DNA from: Bog-159 sp049511415
GTDB lineage: Bacteria > Acidobacteriota > Terriglobia > Bryobacterales > Bryobacteraceae
DNA length: 43,981 bases
NCBI GenBank assembly: GCA_049511415.1
Contig: JBEKYC010000056.1
Location: forward strand, 1 to 43,981
Direction of reading: 5' to 3'
Shown here: piece after piece, positions 6,873 to 15,411 of the stretch
Layout of the letters: every line of letters begins with the position of its first letter
How positions within the stretch are numbered: the stretch's first letter is position 1
Notes under the pieces: generated by a model
Told to the model about the DNA's origin: nothing
Seen by the model: only the letters and a program-made list of their open reading frames with translations
The model's database searches: none
Made by a program: the position numbers and the translations under genes

Positions 6873-7898
6873 ATGCGTTATCAGGATGCTGGCGTCAATA
6901 TCGACGAAGCCGACCGCGCCGTCTCTTCCATCCGCAAGCTGGCGCGGGAAACTTTCACGCCCGGGGTGCTGACGGATATCGGATCGTTCGGCGCCTGCTA
7001 CTCGCTGGCAGGCTGGAAGAACCCGGTGCTGATCAGTTCGGCCGACGGCGTGGGAACCAAGATCAAGATCGCGTTCGCCACCGGCCGGCACGACACGGTC
7101 GGCGAAGACCTGGTGAATCATTGCGTGAACGATATCGCCGTGCAGGGCGCGCGGCCGCTGTTCTTCCTGGATTACTTCGCCACGGGCAAGCTGGAAGCGG
7201 GTGTTGCAGCGCAGGTCGTCACGGGACTGGCGCGCGGCTGCCGCCAAAACGGCTGCGCGCTGATTGGGGGTGAGACCGCGGAGATGCCCGGCTTATACGC
7301 GCCCGGCGAGTACGATCTGGCGGGATTCATCGTGGGCGCGGCCGCGCGGCGCGGCTTGCTGACGGGTGCGCGGATCCGGGCGGGCGATATTCTGCTGGGC
7401 TTGCCTTCCTCGGGGCTGCACACCAATGGTTATTCTTTGGCCCGCAAGCTTCTATTCGATATTGCCGGATACACGCCCGCCACGGTGCTACCGGAACTCG
7501 GCAGATCCCTGACGGATGTGCTTCTCGAAATCCACCGCAGCTATTTGAAGCCGGTCCGCGCGCTCTCGGATGCCGGCCTCCTAAGGGGTGCGGCGCACAT
7601 CACGGGAGGCGGCATTTCCGATAACACACCGCGCATGCTCCCGGCGGGACTGGCGGCGGAGATCGATACGAGCGCGTGGACGATTCCACCGATTTTCGAG
7701 CTGTTGCGGCGCTTGGGCAATCTGCCCGAAGACGACTTCCGGCGGACCTTCAACCTGGGCATCGGCATGATCCTGGCGGTGCCGCAGGCGCGCGCCCGCC
7801 GCGCAGAGGCCGTGCTGGGCAAGCTGGGCGAGCCTGCGATTGCCGTCGGCCGCGTGGTGGCTCAGAAACGACGCGGGCCGCGGGTGGCGTACCGGTGA
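6873..7898 (+). CDS. purM: Phosphoribosylformylglycinamidine cyclo-ligase (AIR synthase)
   Basis: A 341-residue ATP-dependent enzyme of de novo purine synthesis that closes FGAM to 5-aminoimidazole ribonucleotide. Family signatures are MRYQDAGVNIDEADRAV at the start, SADGVGTKIKIAFATGRHDT (nucleotide site), NDIAVQGARPLFFLDY and LIGGETAEMPGLY, plus HITGGGISDN in the C-terminal domain. Length is normal. The frame extends far upstream, but the ATG at 6873 gives the conserved N terminus. It overlaps purN by four bases (GTGA), which implies translational coupling of two steps of the same pathway. Confidence 0.97.
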   Translation: MRYQDAGVNIDEADRAVSSIRKLARETFTPGVLTDIGSFGACYSLAGWKNPVLISSADGVGTKIKIAFATGRHDTVGEDLVNHCVNDIAVQGARPLFFLDYFATGKLEAGVAAQVVTGLARGCRQNGCALIGGETAEMPGLYAPGEYDLAGFIVGAAARRGLLTGARIRAGDILLGLPSSGLHTNGYSLARKLLFDIAGYTPATVLPELGRSLTDVLLEIHRSYLKPVRALSDAGLLRGAAHITGGGISDNTPRMLPAGLAAEIDTSAWTIPPIFELLRRLGNLPEDDFRRTFNLGIGMILAVPQARARRAEAVLGKLGEPAIAVGRVVAQKRRGPRVAYR

Positions 7899-8497
7899 AG
7901 CGGCTGGGCATTTTGCTCTCCGGGCGCGGATCCAACTTTGAAGCCATCGCGCGCAGCGTGGCCACCGGCGCAATCGACGGCCAAATCGCTATGGTGATCG
8001 CCAATCGGCCGGAAGCGCGGGGACTGGAGATCGCGCGGGAGCTTGGGTTGCCCGCTATGTGCATCCCTTCCAAAGGTCTGGACCGTACCATCTATGACGG
8101 CATGCTGGCGGAAGAACTGAAGAAATGCGCCGTGGACTTGGTCTGCCTGGCGGGTTATATGCGGCTGTTGAGCGCCGGGTTCATCCGCGAATTTGCGGGA
8201 CGCGTGCTGAACATACATCCCTCCTTGCTGCCATCATTTCCGGGCTTGGACGCGCAGCACCAGGCGCTCGAGCACGGCGTCAAAGTAACCGGTTGTACGG
8301 TTCATTTCGTGGATGAATACCTGGACGCCGGCCCGATTATCGTGCAGGCCGCGGTGCCGGTGCTTGACGAAGATACAGTCGATTCACTCGCGGCGCGCAT
8401 CCTAAAAGAAGAACACCGAATTTATAGTGAAGCAATTCGAATGGTGCTAAGCGGCCAATTACGGATTGAGGGGCGCCGGGTCGTGAGCTGTTTGTGA
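7895..8497 (+). CDS. purN: Phosphoribosylglycinamide formyltransferase (GAR transformylase)
   Basis: A 200-residue enzyme that transfers a formyl group from 10-formyl-tetrahydrofolate to GAR in purine synthesis. The substrate loop LSGRGSNFEAI (8-18) and the catalytic residues Asn106 and His108 (NIHPSLLPSFPG) and Asp144 (VDEYLDAGPI) occupy the same positions as in the E. coli enzyme. The GTG start at 7895 overlaps the purM stop. The end overlaps the convergent hypothetical gene by 39 bp. Confidence 0.97.
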   Translation: MKRLGILLSGRGSNFEAIARSVATGAIDGQIAMVIANRPEARGLEIARELGLPAMCIPSKGLDRTIYDGMLAEELKKCAVDLVCLAGYMRLLSAGFIREFAGRVLNIHPSLLPSFPGLDAQHQALEHGVKVTGCTVHFVDEYLDAGPIIVQAAVPVLDEDTVDSLAARILKEEHRIYSEAIRMVLSGQLRIEGRRVVSCL

Positions 8498-8788
8498 CGG
8501 CGGTGGCGTAAAGACGGCCTTGCGCGCGCGTTGACCTACGAAATCCACGAACCGGATTGGCGGCAATTCTCCCCGTTCCACCTGCCGCACGACCACTCGC
8601 TGATAGCGGCGCAGAGCTTCGTCGCGGCGCGAGCGGGTCAACCGGCAATCCTGTAAATCAATGAGGAAGGTCACTTCCCACGGTTGGAAACAAGTGCGGC
8701 GCACGTCGCCCTGCAAGACTTCCTTGACCAACCGGTTGAACCGATTAGCCATCAACTCCAAATCCGGCGCGTCTTCCATCACAGTCAT
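8459..8788 (-). CDS. Conserved hypothetical protein, 109 residues
   Basis: A basic, helical, soluble protein with no signal peptide or membrane segment. The core has FQPWEVTFLIDLQDC followed by a heptad-like helix with the segment RRDEALRRYQRVVVRQV and then ELPPIRFVDF. I believe similar short proteins are widespread in Acidobacteriota, but no function is known to me. The start could be 8788 or the ATG at codon 4; both lack a clear ribosome-binding site. The 3' end overlaps the end of purN on the other strand by 39 bp, so the last dozen residues are constrained by purN. Confidence 0.7.
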   Translation of the reverse strand: MTVMEDAPDLELMANRFNRLVKEVLQGDVRRTCFQPWEVTFLIDLQDCRLTRSRRDEALRRYQRVVVRQVERGELPPIRFVDFVGQRARKAVFTPPPSQTAHDPAPLNP

Positions 8789-8847
8789 TCCATCGGCGGA
8801 TGACAGATGAAACTTTACTAACCGTGCGCTGACATACTTTTACACTC

Positions 8848-8865
8848 GCGAACGAAACAGTTCGC
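8848..8865. promoter_or_regulatory. Inverted repeat in a divergent promoter region
   Basis: GCGAAC and GTTCGC form perfect 6-bp arms around GAAACA. It sits in the 120-bp gap between two divergently oriented small genes, a position typical for an operator. No regulator gene is adjacent. Confidence 0.4.
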
Positions 8866-8908
8866 TTGGGCGTACATCTATCTAGGTGAGTAAGGAGGCG
8901 GACTTAAG

Positions 8909-9139
8909 ATGGCGCCACAAACTGAACTACCCAGAATCCCGGAACCAGCCCATGAGGCGGATGTGATGCGGGAGCAACTCGAATACCTGATCGAGCATGT
9001 TACAGCGGCGGGCCAGTGCGGTTGTGCGGAATGCCAGCGCTACTTGCGCGCCCGGGCGATCCTGCTTGAAATTTTCGAGAAGCCGCCCCGGCCCACGAAG
9101 GTGCAGGAAATCGCGCCCCGGCTGGCGCTCGCCGCATAG
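8909..9139 (+). CDS. Small hypothetical protein with a CxCxxC motif, 76 residues
   Basis: A short soluble protein that follows a strong AAGGAGG site about 11 bases upstream of the ATG at 8909. After an acidic, Pro-rich N terminus there is a helix (ADVMREQLEYLIEHV), then QCGCAECQRYLRARAIL, where Cys-x-Cys-x-x-Cys could bind a metal, and a basic C-terminal part. It is separated by 4 bp from the convergent ADOP permease. Family and function are not recognised; the good ribosome-binding site and upstream inverted repeat argue that it is real. Confidence 0.65.
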   Translation: MAPQTELPRIPEPAHEADVMREQLEYLIEHVTAAGQCGCAECQRYLRARAILLEIFEKPPRPTKVQEIAPRLALAA

Positions 9140-9143
9140 GCGG

Positions 9144-11852
9144 TTACTCGTGCCGCAAAGCCACCAACGGGTCGGCGCCGGCCGCGCGCCATGCCGGCGG
9201 AAACACGGCCAGCGCGGCGGCGGCCAGGATGCAGGCCGACGGCGCAGCCAGGCTCCAGAAATCCGTCGGCCGGACACCGAATAACTGCGTAGCCAGGTAG
9301 CGGGCCAGGCATAACCCGGCTCCGGTCCCCAACGCAATACCGGCGATCACGGGCGCCGAAGTATCGGAGACGATCAGGCGGACGACCGCCGGCCGGCGCG
9401 CTCCCAGCGCGATGCGGATGCCGACCTCGCGCGTTCGCCGGACCACCGCATAGTTGATGGTCCCGTAAATCCCTACTCCCGCCAGCAGCAGCGCCACGAT
9501 CGAAAAGAACCCCGCCAGCAGTGCCAGCAATCTCTCGCTCAACATAGTGTTATCGATTTGCGTCGTGAGGAGAATGCTGCCGCGCACGGCCAGATCCGGC
9601 GCGGCCGCTTCAATTTCCTTACGCAGCCAAGGGACCAGGGAAGCCGGGCGCGAGGAGGTCCGGATGTTGAGCGTGGCGCCGCCGGTCACGTCGCGCAGGG
9701 GCGAATAGATGGACGGTCCCTCAGGCTCCCGCAGGTTGTTGAAACGCGCATTCGCCACCACTCCGACGATTTGTTGCCTGACAGGCTCCGGATCATCCGT
9801 GAGTTTGTCGAACATTTGCCCGAGCGGGTTTTGCCCCGGCAGAAACTTGTCCACGAAAGCCTGGTTCACAACCACTGCGGGAGAGTTGCCGGCGATCTCC
9901 TCGGGAAGGAAGTCGCGCCCCGCGATCCAGCGAATCTGCATGGCGTGGAAGAATCCCGCCGAAACGGGCGACTCCATGGGACGAACGGCTTCTGCCGGCC
10001 GGCCGGGAAAGCGAACGAACGGCTGCATGATCCAGACCAAGGCGCCTCCCATGGGCCGCTGCCGCGAAATGCCGGCAGCCTGCACGCCGGGCAGATGCCG
10101 GATGTGGGCGAGCAGGTCCGCACCGGAGTCCGGACGGCGGCTTTCCGCATGCCGCGGCGCCAGGTCGAATAGAACGACGCGATCGCTCACGAAACCGAGA
10201 TCCACCGTAATCAGCTTTCCAAAAGACAGCAACAGGAGCCCGGAAAGGAAAAGGACCGCCACGCTGAACCCGATTTGAGCCGCCATCACCCAACGCAAAG
10301 ATAGGCCAGGGCTGGAGTGTTGCATTCGCCCGGTGCGCAGCGTGGCATCGGGCGCGGTGGCGGATGCCCGCAGCGCGGGTAGTGCACCCGCCAGGAACAC
10401 CGTCAGCAGGCTCAAGCCGGCGGCGAAGACGAGCATTCGGGAATCGGCCGCGACATCCAGCCACGCCGGAAATTCCGCGGTTCCCAGCCGGTCCACGAGG
10501 ACCGGGGCGGCCACGCATGCGAATAGAACCGCCAATATGGCCGCCGCCGCGGCGAGTTGCGCGCTCTCGATCAGCATCTGCTGGATCAGGCGGAAGCGGC
10601 CGGCGCCCAGCGAGAGGCGCACGGCCATTTCGGTCTCGCGGGCGGAAGCGCGCGCCAGCATCAGATTCGCCACGTTGGAACAGGCGACCAGCAGCAACAG
10701 CGCACAGATCAGCGCCAGCACCGCCAGCGGCCGGCGAAACTGCATGCGAAAGAGCGAGTCGCCGCCGCGGGAGGCATCCCGCACATGGAGCGGCGCGTCG
10801 GAGACTTGCCGGATCTGATCGCCAGCCAGACGGCGCGGCGGATTGACGCGCACGCGTTCGCGAAGGAAATTGGTCAGGGCGGCCTGCAGCGGATCGTGCA
10901 GTTGCCGCGTTTCGATTCCGGCGTGCAGGCGCCCCCACACCGCGAACCGGTAATTATCGGGATCGGCCAGCATACGCGGGTCCGCCTCCGCCGCGAGGGG
11001 CAGCCAGACGCTGGTCAAATAACCGGGTTCGACACCGCCGAAGCCCGGACCGGCCACACCCACGATCTGGAAGATTTTGCGGCCGATGGTGACCTGGCGC
11101 CCAAGGGCCGCGGGGCTGCCGCCAAAACGGTCTTTCCAGAAGGCATGGCTCAGGACCGCAACCGGGCGGCCCTCGGTCGCGGAATCGTCCGCCGGTTGGA
11201 TCAATCTTCCCAAAGCCGGCTTGACGCCGAGGATCTCAAAGCCGCGGCCGGAGATGGCCTCGACGCGCAAGTTTTCGCTCTGGCCCCCGGCATCGTCCAG
11301 CAGCACCGGCTCCAGCCCGCCGCTGAGTTGCATGGCGAAAAGGTCCGCGGAATCCCGCGCGGTGTCGCGCAACGATTCGTAAATAGAAAAGCTGAAATTG
11401 CCGGACTCGCGGGGCTGGTTGTCGGGGCTGAAGAAAGCCGGCATCACATGGGCCAGGTCGATCAGCTCGTGCGGCGCCGGCAGCGGGAGCGGCCGCAGAA
11501 TCAGCGCATCAATCAGGGCTAAGGCCGTGACACAAGCGCCAATCGCCAGGGACAGCGATACGATGGCGGCCAGGCTGGCCGTGCGATACTTCGCCAGCAT
11601 GCGGAAACCAAAGCGCACGTCGCGCAGCAGCGATTCGAGCCAGGCCGCGGATTTGATGTCGCGGCTGGATTCGCGCAGGCGGGTGGGGCTGCCCAACTGC
11701 CGGCGGGCCTGGATTTCAGCCTCCGCCCGCGACTTGCCGGCACGCACCAGATCGTCGGCGCGCGCGTCAATGTGGAATTGCAACTCGTCGGCGAGATCGG
11801 CATTGGTGCGTTCCGGACGAAAGACATTAACGATACGCGAAATCCATGACAT
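9144..11852 (-). CDS. ADOP-family MacB/FtsX-like permease with N-terminal prefix domain
   Basis: A 902-residue membrane protein. Residues about 1-75 are the soluble prefix domain of acidobacterial duplicated orphan permeases (LADELQFHIDARADDLVRAG ... ARRQLGSP). The rest is two tandem MacB-periplasmic plus FtsX units. The first FtsX helices follow ACSNVANLMLARA and the last unit ends with REVGIRIALGARR and DPLVALRHE. No ABC ATPase is adjacent, as usual for this group. The PadR regulator gene ends 12 bp upstream, so they form an operon. AAGGGG lies 8-9 bases before the ATG at 11852. A role in efflux or lipoprotein/peptide release is inferred from MacB and FtsX; the substrate is unknown. Confidence 0.9.
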   Translation of the reverse strand: MSWISRIVNVFRPERTNADLADELQFHIDARADDLVRAGKSRAEAEIQARRQLGSPTRLRESSRDIKSAAWLESLLRDVRFGFRMLAKYRTASLAAIVSLSLAIGACVTALALIDALILRPLPLPAPHELIDLAHVMPAFFSPDNQPRESGNFSFSIYESLRDTARDSADLFAMQLSGGLEPVLLDDAGGQSENLRVEAISGRGFEILGVKPALGRLIQPADDSATEGRPVAVLSHAFWKDRFGGSPAALGRQVTIGRKIFQIVGVAGPGFGGVEPGYLTSVWLPLAAEADPRMLADPDNYRFAVWGRLHAGIETRQLHDPLQAALTNFLRERVRVNPPRRLAGDQIRQVSDAPLHVRDASRGGDSLFRMQFRRPLAVLALICALLLLVACSNVANLMLARASARETEMAVRLSLGAGRFRLIQQMLIESAQLAAAAAILAVLFACVAAPVLVDRLGTAEFPAWLDVAADSRMLVFAAGLSLLTVFLAGALPALRASATAPDATLRTGRMQHSSPGLSLRWVMAAQIGFSVAVLFLSGLLLLSFGKLITVDLGFVSDRVVLFDLAPRHAESRRPDSGADLLAHIRHLPGVQAAGISRQRPMGGALVWIMQPFVRFPGRPAEAVRPMESPVSAGFFHAMQIRWIAGRDFLPEEIAGNSPAVVVNQAFVDKFLPGQNPLGQMFDKLTDDPEPVRQQIVGVVANARFNNLREPEGPSIYSPLRDVTGGATLNIRTSSRPASLVPWLRKEIEAAAPDLAVRGSILLTTQIDNTMLSERLLALLAGFFSIVALLLAGVGIYGTINYAVVRRTREVGIRIALGARRPAVVRLIVSDTSAPVIAGIALGTGAGLCLARYLATQLFGVRPTDFWSLAAPSACILAAAALAVFPPAWRAAGADPLVALRHE

Positions 11853-11864
11853 ACGATTTCCCCT

Positions 11865-12191
11865 TCAGGCTTCCTCCAACACGCGTCCTACGGCGGCGGT
11901 GATGGTGGTCCACTGGCGCTCCTGGTCCTTGAGTTGTTTGCGGCCGGCGGGGGTGACCTCGTACACTCTGGCCCGGCGCTTGTTTTCTGTGGTCACCCAA
12001 CTGGCGCGTATCCAGCCGGCCTCTTCCATGCGATGCAGAGCCGGATACAGAGATCCTTCTTCGACCCGCAGGTCGTCGGAGATGGCTTCGATTTGCGCCG
12101 TAATGCCGTAGCCGTGCAGGGGACCGCGGCGGTCGAGGATTTTCAAGACCAGCAGGGGAAGAGAGCCTTGCAAAGCATCGTTTCGCGCCAT
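11865..12191 (-). CDS. PadR-family transcriptional regulator
   Basis: A winged-helix regulator of about 108 residues. LQGSLPLLVLKIL and GPLHGYGITAQI form the start of the PadR domain; VEEGSLYPALHRMEEAGWI is the recognition helix region, and VYEVTPAGRKQL is the wing. A C-terminal helix would mediate dimerisation. I prefer the ATG at 12191 over the GTG at 12206 because the GTG lies inside a palindrome that looks like this protein's own operator. It precedes the ADOP permease by 12 bp on the same strand, a pairing typical of Acidobacteriota, and probably represses both genes. Confidence 0.93.
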   Translation of the reverse strand: MARNDALQGSLPLLVLKILDRRGPLHGYGITAQIEAISDDLRVEEGSLYPALHRMEEAGWIRASWVTTENKRRARVYEVTPAGRKQLKDQERQWTTITAAVGRVLEEA

Positions 12192-12204
12192 ACCCAGATT
12201 ACTC

Positions 12205-12220
12205 ACTAAGCTATCTTAGT
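12205..12220. promoter_or_regulatory. Palindrome ACTAAG-N4-CTTAGT, candidate PadR operator
   Basis: Perfect 6-bp inverted arms around a 4-base centre, located 14 bases upstream of the preferred padR start and within the 70-bp divergent gap to the Gfo/Idh gene. Its AT-rich sequence stands out in GC-rich surroundings. Confidence 0.55.
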
Positions 12221-12276
12221 ATAGGCCCGCGCTTTGACGAAGTCAATACTCCCCCGGTTGTGATACCGTCGAGGTC

Positions 12277-13599
12277 ATGCAAAACCTCGATGGCATTTCC
12301 CGCAGAAGCCTGCTGGGCGCCGGGGTGTCGGCGCTCGCCCTGGCGCATCCGTTCGGCGCGCGCGCGGCCGGCGACCGGCTGAAGGCCGGACTGGTGGGAT
12401 GCGGCGGACGCGGCACGCAGGCGGTAGCCGACCTGCTGACCGGCAACGAGAACGTGGAACTGATCGCCATGGCGGATGTATTCGAAGATCATCTGGAGCA
12501 GTCCCTCGCCCGCCTGCGCGATCCCAAATTCCTGGGGCACTACGCGGGCATCACGGTGGAGCGCAACGGAACGCAGCAGGAGATGAAGGCGGAGGATCTG
12601 GTGGCCTCCATACAGCCGCGCGTCCGCGTGGAGCCGGATCATCATTTCACCGGATTCGAGGCTTACCAGAAGCTGCTGGCGTCCGACATCGATATCGTGA
12701 TGCTGTGCACCCCGCCAGGCTTCCGGCCGATGCATTTCGAAGCCGCCGTGAACGCCGGCAAGCACGTATTCACCGAAAAGCCCATCGCCACGGACCCGGT
12801 GGGCGCGCGCCGGTTCATCGCCGCCGGAAAACTGGCCGCCGAACGGAAGCTCACGGTGGTCTCCGGCGCGCAGCGGCACGCGCATCGCGAATACGTGGAG
12901 ACCGTGCGCAAGATCCACGACGGGGCGATTGGCGACGTCACGGCGCTGTATGCCTATTACCTGAGCGGTCCGGTTTTTCACGCCGACCACCGCGATCCGA
13001 AATGGAGCGACATGGAGTGGCAACTCCGCAACTGGTATTCATTTATCTGGATCTGCGGCGATCAGATTGTCGAGCAGCACTTCCACAACATCGACTTCAT
13101 GAATTGGGTGATGGACGGGCATCCGCAGAAGGTGGTGGCGTCGGGCGGCGCGGCCTGGCGTCCGCGTGAGGAACTGTACGGCAACATCTACGATCACATG
13201 AACTCCGACTTTACCTATGCGAACGGAGTGCATCTTAGCAGCCATTGCCGGCAGTATCCCAAGGGAGTCTATAGCAACGTCAGCGACTCCATCGTGGGAA
13301 CCAGGGGCCGCAGCAACGGCATGGATATGGGCGGCAACGGCATCAACCCTTACGTGCAGGAACACATCAATATGATCAAGAGCATTCGCGGCGAGGGGAC
13401 TTATCTGAATTTCTCGCTGCCCATCGCGGAGAGCACGCTGACCGCCATAATGGCTCGCGAATCGGCCTATTCCGGCCAGGAAGTCACCTGGGAGCAAATC
13501 ATGAATTCGCAGTTGGATCTGATGCCCAAGGCGTTTGGATACGATGTAAAAATGGAGCCTGCGCCGCTGCCGGTGCCGGGCATCTACAAATTCGTTTAA
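12277..13599 (+). CDS. Tat-exported Gfo/Idh/MocA-family oxidoreductase
   Basis: A 440-residue NAD(P)-dependent oxidoreductase. It begins with a twin-arginine signal (ISRRSLLGAGVSALALA), which exports the folded, cofactor-loaded protein. The Rossmann motif is AGLVGCGGRGTQA and the family EKP motif is in HVFTEKPIATDP, followed by a C-terminal substrate-binding domain. Relatives act on sugars, inositols or glycosides, often in polysaccharide breakdown; the substrate cannot be told from sequence. The ATG at 12277 follows a GAGG. It is divergent from padR and its stop directly abuts the stop of the convergent MutS-type gene with no spacer. Confidence 0.92.
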   Translation: MQNLDGISRRSLLGAGVSALALAHPFGARAAGDRLKAGLVGCGGRGTQAVADLLTGNENVELIAMADVFEDHLEQSLARLRDPKFLGHYAGITVERNGTQQEMKAEDLVASIQPRVRVEPDHHFTGFEAYQKLLASDIDIVMLCTPPGFRPMHFEAAVNAGKHVFTEKPIATDPVGARRFIAAGKLAAERKLTVVSGAQRHAHREYVETVRKIHDGAIGDVTALYAYYLSGPVFHADHRDPKWSDMEWQLRNWYSFIWICGDQIVEQHFHNIDFMNWVMDGHPQKVVASGGAAWRPREELYGNIYDHMNSDFTYANGVHLSSHCRQYPKGVYSNVSDSIVGTRGRSNGMDMGGNGINPYVQEHINMIKSIRGEGTYLNFSLPIAESTLTAIMARESAYSGQEVTWEQIMNSQLDLMPKAFGYDVKMEPAPLPVPGIYKFV

Positions 13600-15411
13600 T
13601 CACACTTCGAGGCCGACCGAACGCATCAGTTCCAGCGCATTGCTCTTCTCCACCACACCCGTATGCAGGCGATAGTCGAAGCTCATCTTGCCATCCGCAA
13701 ACTGATCTTCGAAGTGCACGTTGGCGGCGCGCGGGGCGAGTGACTCCACGACTTGCGCCAATGCCAGATCGTGCGTAGTGACCAGACCCATGGCGCCGCG
13801 CTCCACTAATCCGCGCACGATGGCTTCCGCGCCGATGCGGCGATCGTGCGAGTTGGTCCCATGCAGCAGTTCGTCGAGCAGAAATAAGACGGGCAGTGGA
13901 CCGGCGGTCAGTTCCATGATCTGGTGCAGGCGCTTGATCTCGGCGTAGAAGCGCGAGGTGCCTCCGGCCAGCGAATCCAGCACGCGTATGGACGCGCCCA
14001 GCGCCAGCGGGGAAATCCGCAGACGGCGCGCGCACACGGGCGCCCCGGCCTGCGCCAATACGGCGTTGACGCCCACGGTGCGCAACAACGTGCTTTTGCC
14101 GGACATGTTGGAGCCACTCACAATCAACAGGCGCAAGTCGCCGCCAAGACGCACGCTATTGGGCACGACATGCGCTTCGTCGAGCAGCGGATGCGCCAGC
14201 AGGTCGCCGTCGAAACAGGCGGCCGCGGCGAACTCCGGGAAAACGTGCGCGGGATGCTCGTAAGCGTATGCTGCGAGCGAGCACAGCGCTTCGATTTCGC
14301 CGGCGGCATCCAGCCAGCGGCCGACCGCGGGTCCGGAAACGCGGCGCCAGGCTTCGATGGCGAAGGCCAGTTGCTCGGTCCAGAGCATCAGCGGGCCGAC
14401 GGCCTTCATGAACGGGTTGTCGCGCGAATCCAGCATTTCGATCAGCCGGTTCAGGTGGCCGATGCGTGCGGAGGGCGGTTGGCCCGATACCTCCAGCGCC
14501 GCACGCAATTCCACCAGCCGCGCCGACGTGAACTGTTGCCGCTCCAGACGCGACAGCACCTGTGACAGCAGGGCCAGATCGTGGGCCGGTTGCTCGACGG
14601 CTTCCACCACGCGATTCACTTCCCGGCGGTAGCGCGCAATGAAGATGGCCACCATCGCCAGCATGGCAAAGAACGGATCGCGCCAGCCCAGCGCGGCCCA
14701 TAGCACGCCGCTGGCCGCCACCAGGCAAGGGATCAGGAATGCAATGATCCGCGCCCCGCGCGATTGCAACAGGGGCGGCTGCCCGCCCCAGGCGGCCAGA
14801 GCCTCGGGATGCACCCCGGTGCGGAAGTCTTCCCCCAGCACGGCCAGGTCTTCGCGCAGATCCAGCAACGGACGCAGTTCGTCAATGGCGGCGTGCCGCG
14901 CGCGCAGGACCTCCGGTTCCGACGGCGCCAGCAGCCAGCCGGCGAGTTTCTCCTCGCCCATGCGCGTGCGCGCGCCGCACAATAGCTCGAACAGCGAGCC
15001 GCGGCCGAACAGGTCCAGATCTTCGGCATAAGGGTGCAACGGATTCAGAAACCGTTCGCCGGTTTCGCCGTGGCCTGACCACTGGCCGTCCAGACGCGCG
15101 ATGGCTCTTTCGTAGTGCGTCACCGAACGTTGGGCGGCCTTTCGCGCGCGCAATACGCGCTCGTGCGCCACCACCAGGCACGCGAAGGCGGCCACCGGCA
15201 GAGTCAACCATAGCGGACTGGCGGCCTGGCGTCCCCAGACCAGCCACGCCAGTAAGCCCGCAATGATAAACACCAGAAGGCGCAGGTTGCCGATGGTGCG
15301 GTGCCGTTCGTCGTGCCGCGCCACAGCCCCGCGGCGGGCCTGCAGGCGATCGTTATACTCCGGACGTGGATCCCCGTTCATGCGCTTAAACCATGATATA
15401 TTTGTGGCCAT
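13600..15411 (-). CDS. Membrane-anchored MutS-type ATPase
   Basis: A 603-residue protein with two pairs of membrane helices (about 41-83 and 221-259), a helical lever-like region (260-400) and a C-terminal MutS domain V ATPase. Walker A is GSNMSGKST (433-441), Walker B LFLLDEL (509-515), and TTHD (545-548) is the switch. The mismatch-recognition and connector domains of MutS are absent, so classical mismatch repair is unlikely. Such membrane MutS-like proteins are of unknown function. The first ATG (15411) overlaps the nuoA start on the other strand; an in-frame ATG at 15381 is also possible and neither has a good ribosome-binding site. Confidence 0.88.
   Translation of the reverse strand: MATNISWFKRMNGDPRPEYNDRLQARRGAVARHDERHRTIGNLRLLVFIIAGLLAWLVWGRQAASPLWLTLPVAAFACLVVAHERVLRARKAAQRSVTHYERAIARLDGQWSGHGETGERFLNPLHPYAEDLDLFGRGSLFELLCGARTRMGEEKLAGWLLAPSEPEVLRARHAAIDELRPLLDLREDLAVLGEDFRTGVHPEALAAWGGQPPLLQSRGARIIAFLIPCLVAASGVLWAALGWRDPFFAMLAMVAIFIARYRREVNRVVEAVEQPAHDLALLSQVLSRLERQQFTSARLVELRAALEVSGQPPSARIGHLNRLIEMLDSRDNPFMKAVGPLMLWTEQLAFAIEAWRRVSGPAVGRWLDAAGEIEALCSLAAYAYEHPAHVFPEFAAAACFDGDLLAHPLLDEAHVVPNSVRLGGDLRLLIVSGSNMSGKSTLLRTVGVNAVLAQAGAPVCARRLRISPLALGASIRVLDSLAGGTSRFYAEIKRLHQIMELTAGPLPVLFLLDELLHGTNSHDRRIGAEAIVRGLVERGAMGLVTTHDLALAQVVESLAPRAANVHFEDQFADGKMSFDYRLHTGVVEKSNALELMRSVGLEV

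Noticed and set aside
10557..11522. 321-codon plus-strand frame inside the first ADOP permease
   Set aside because: Same kind of antisense shadow; no conserved motif.
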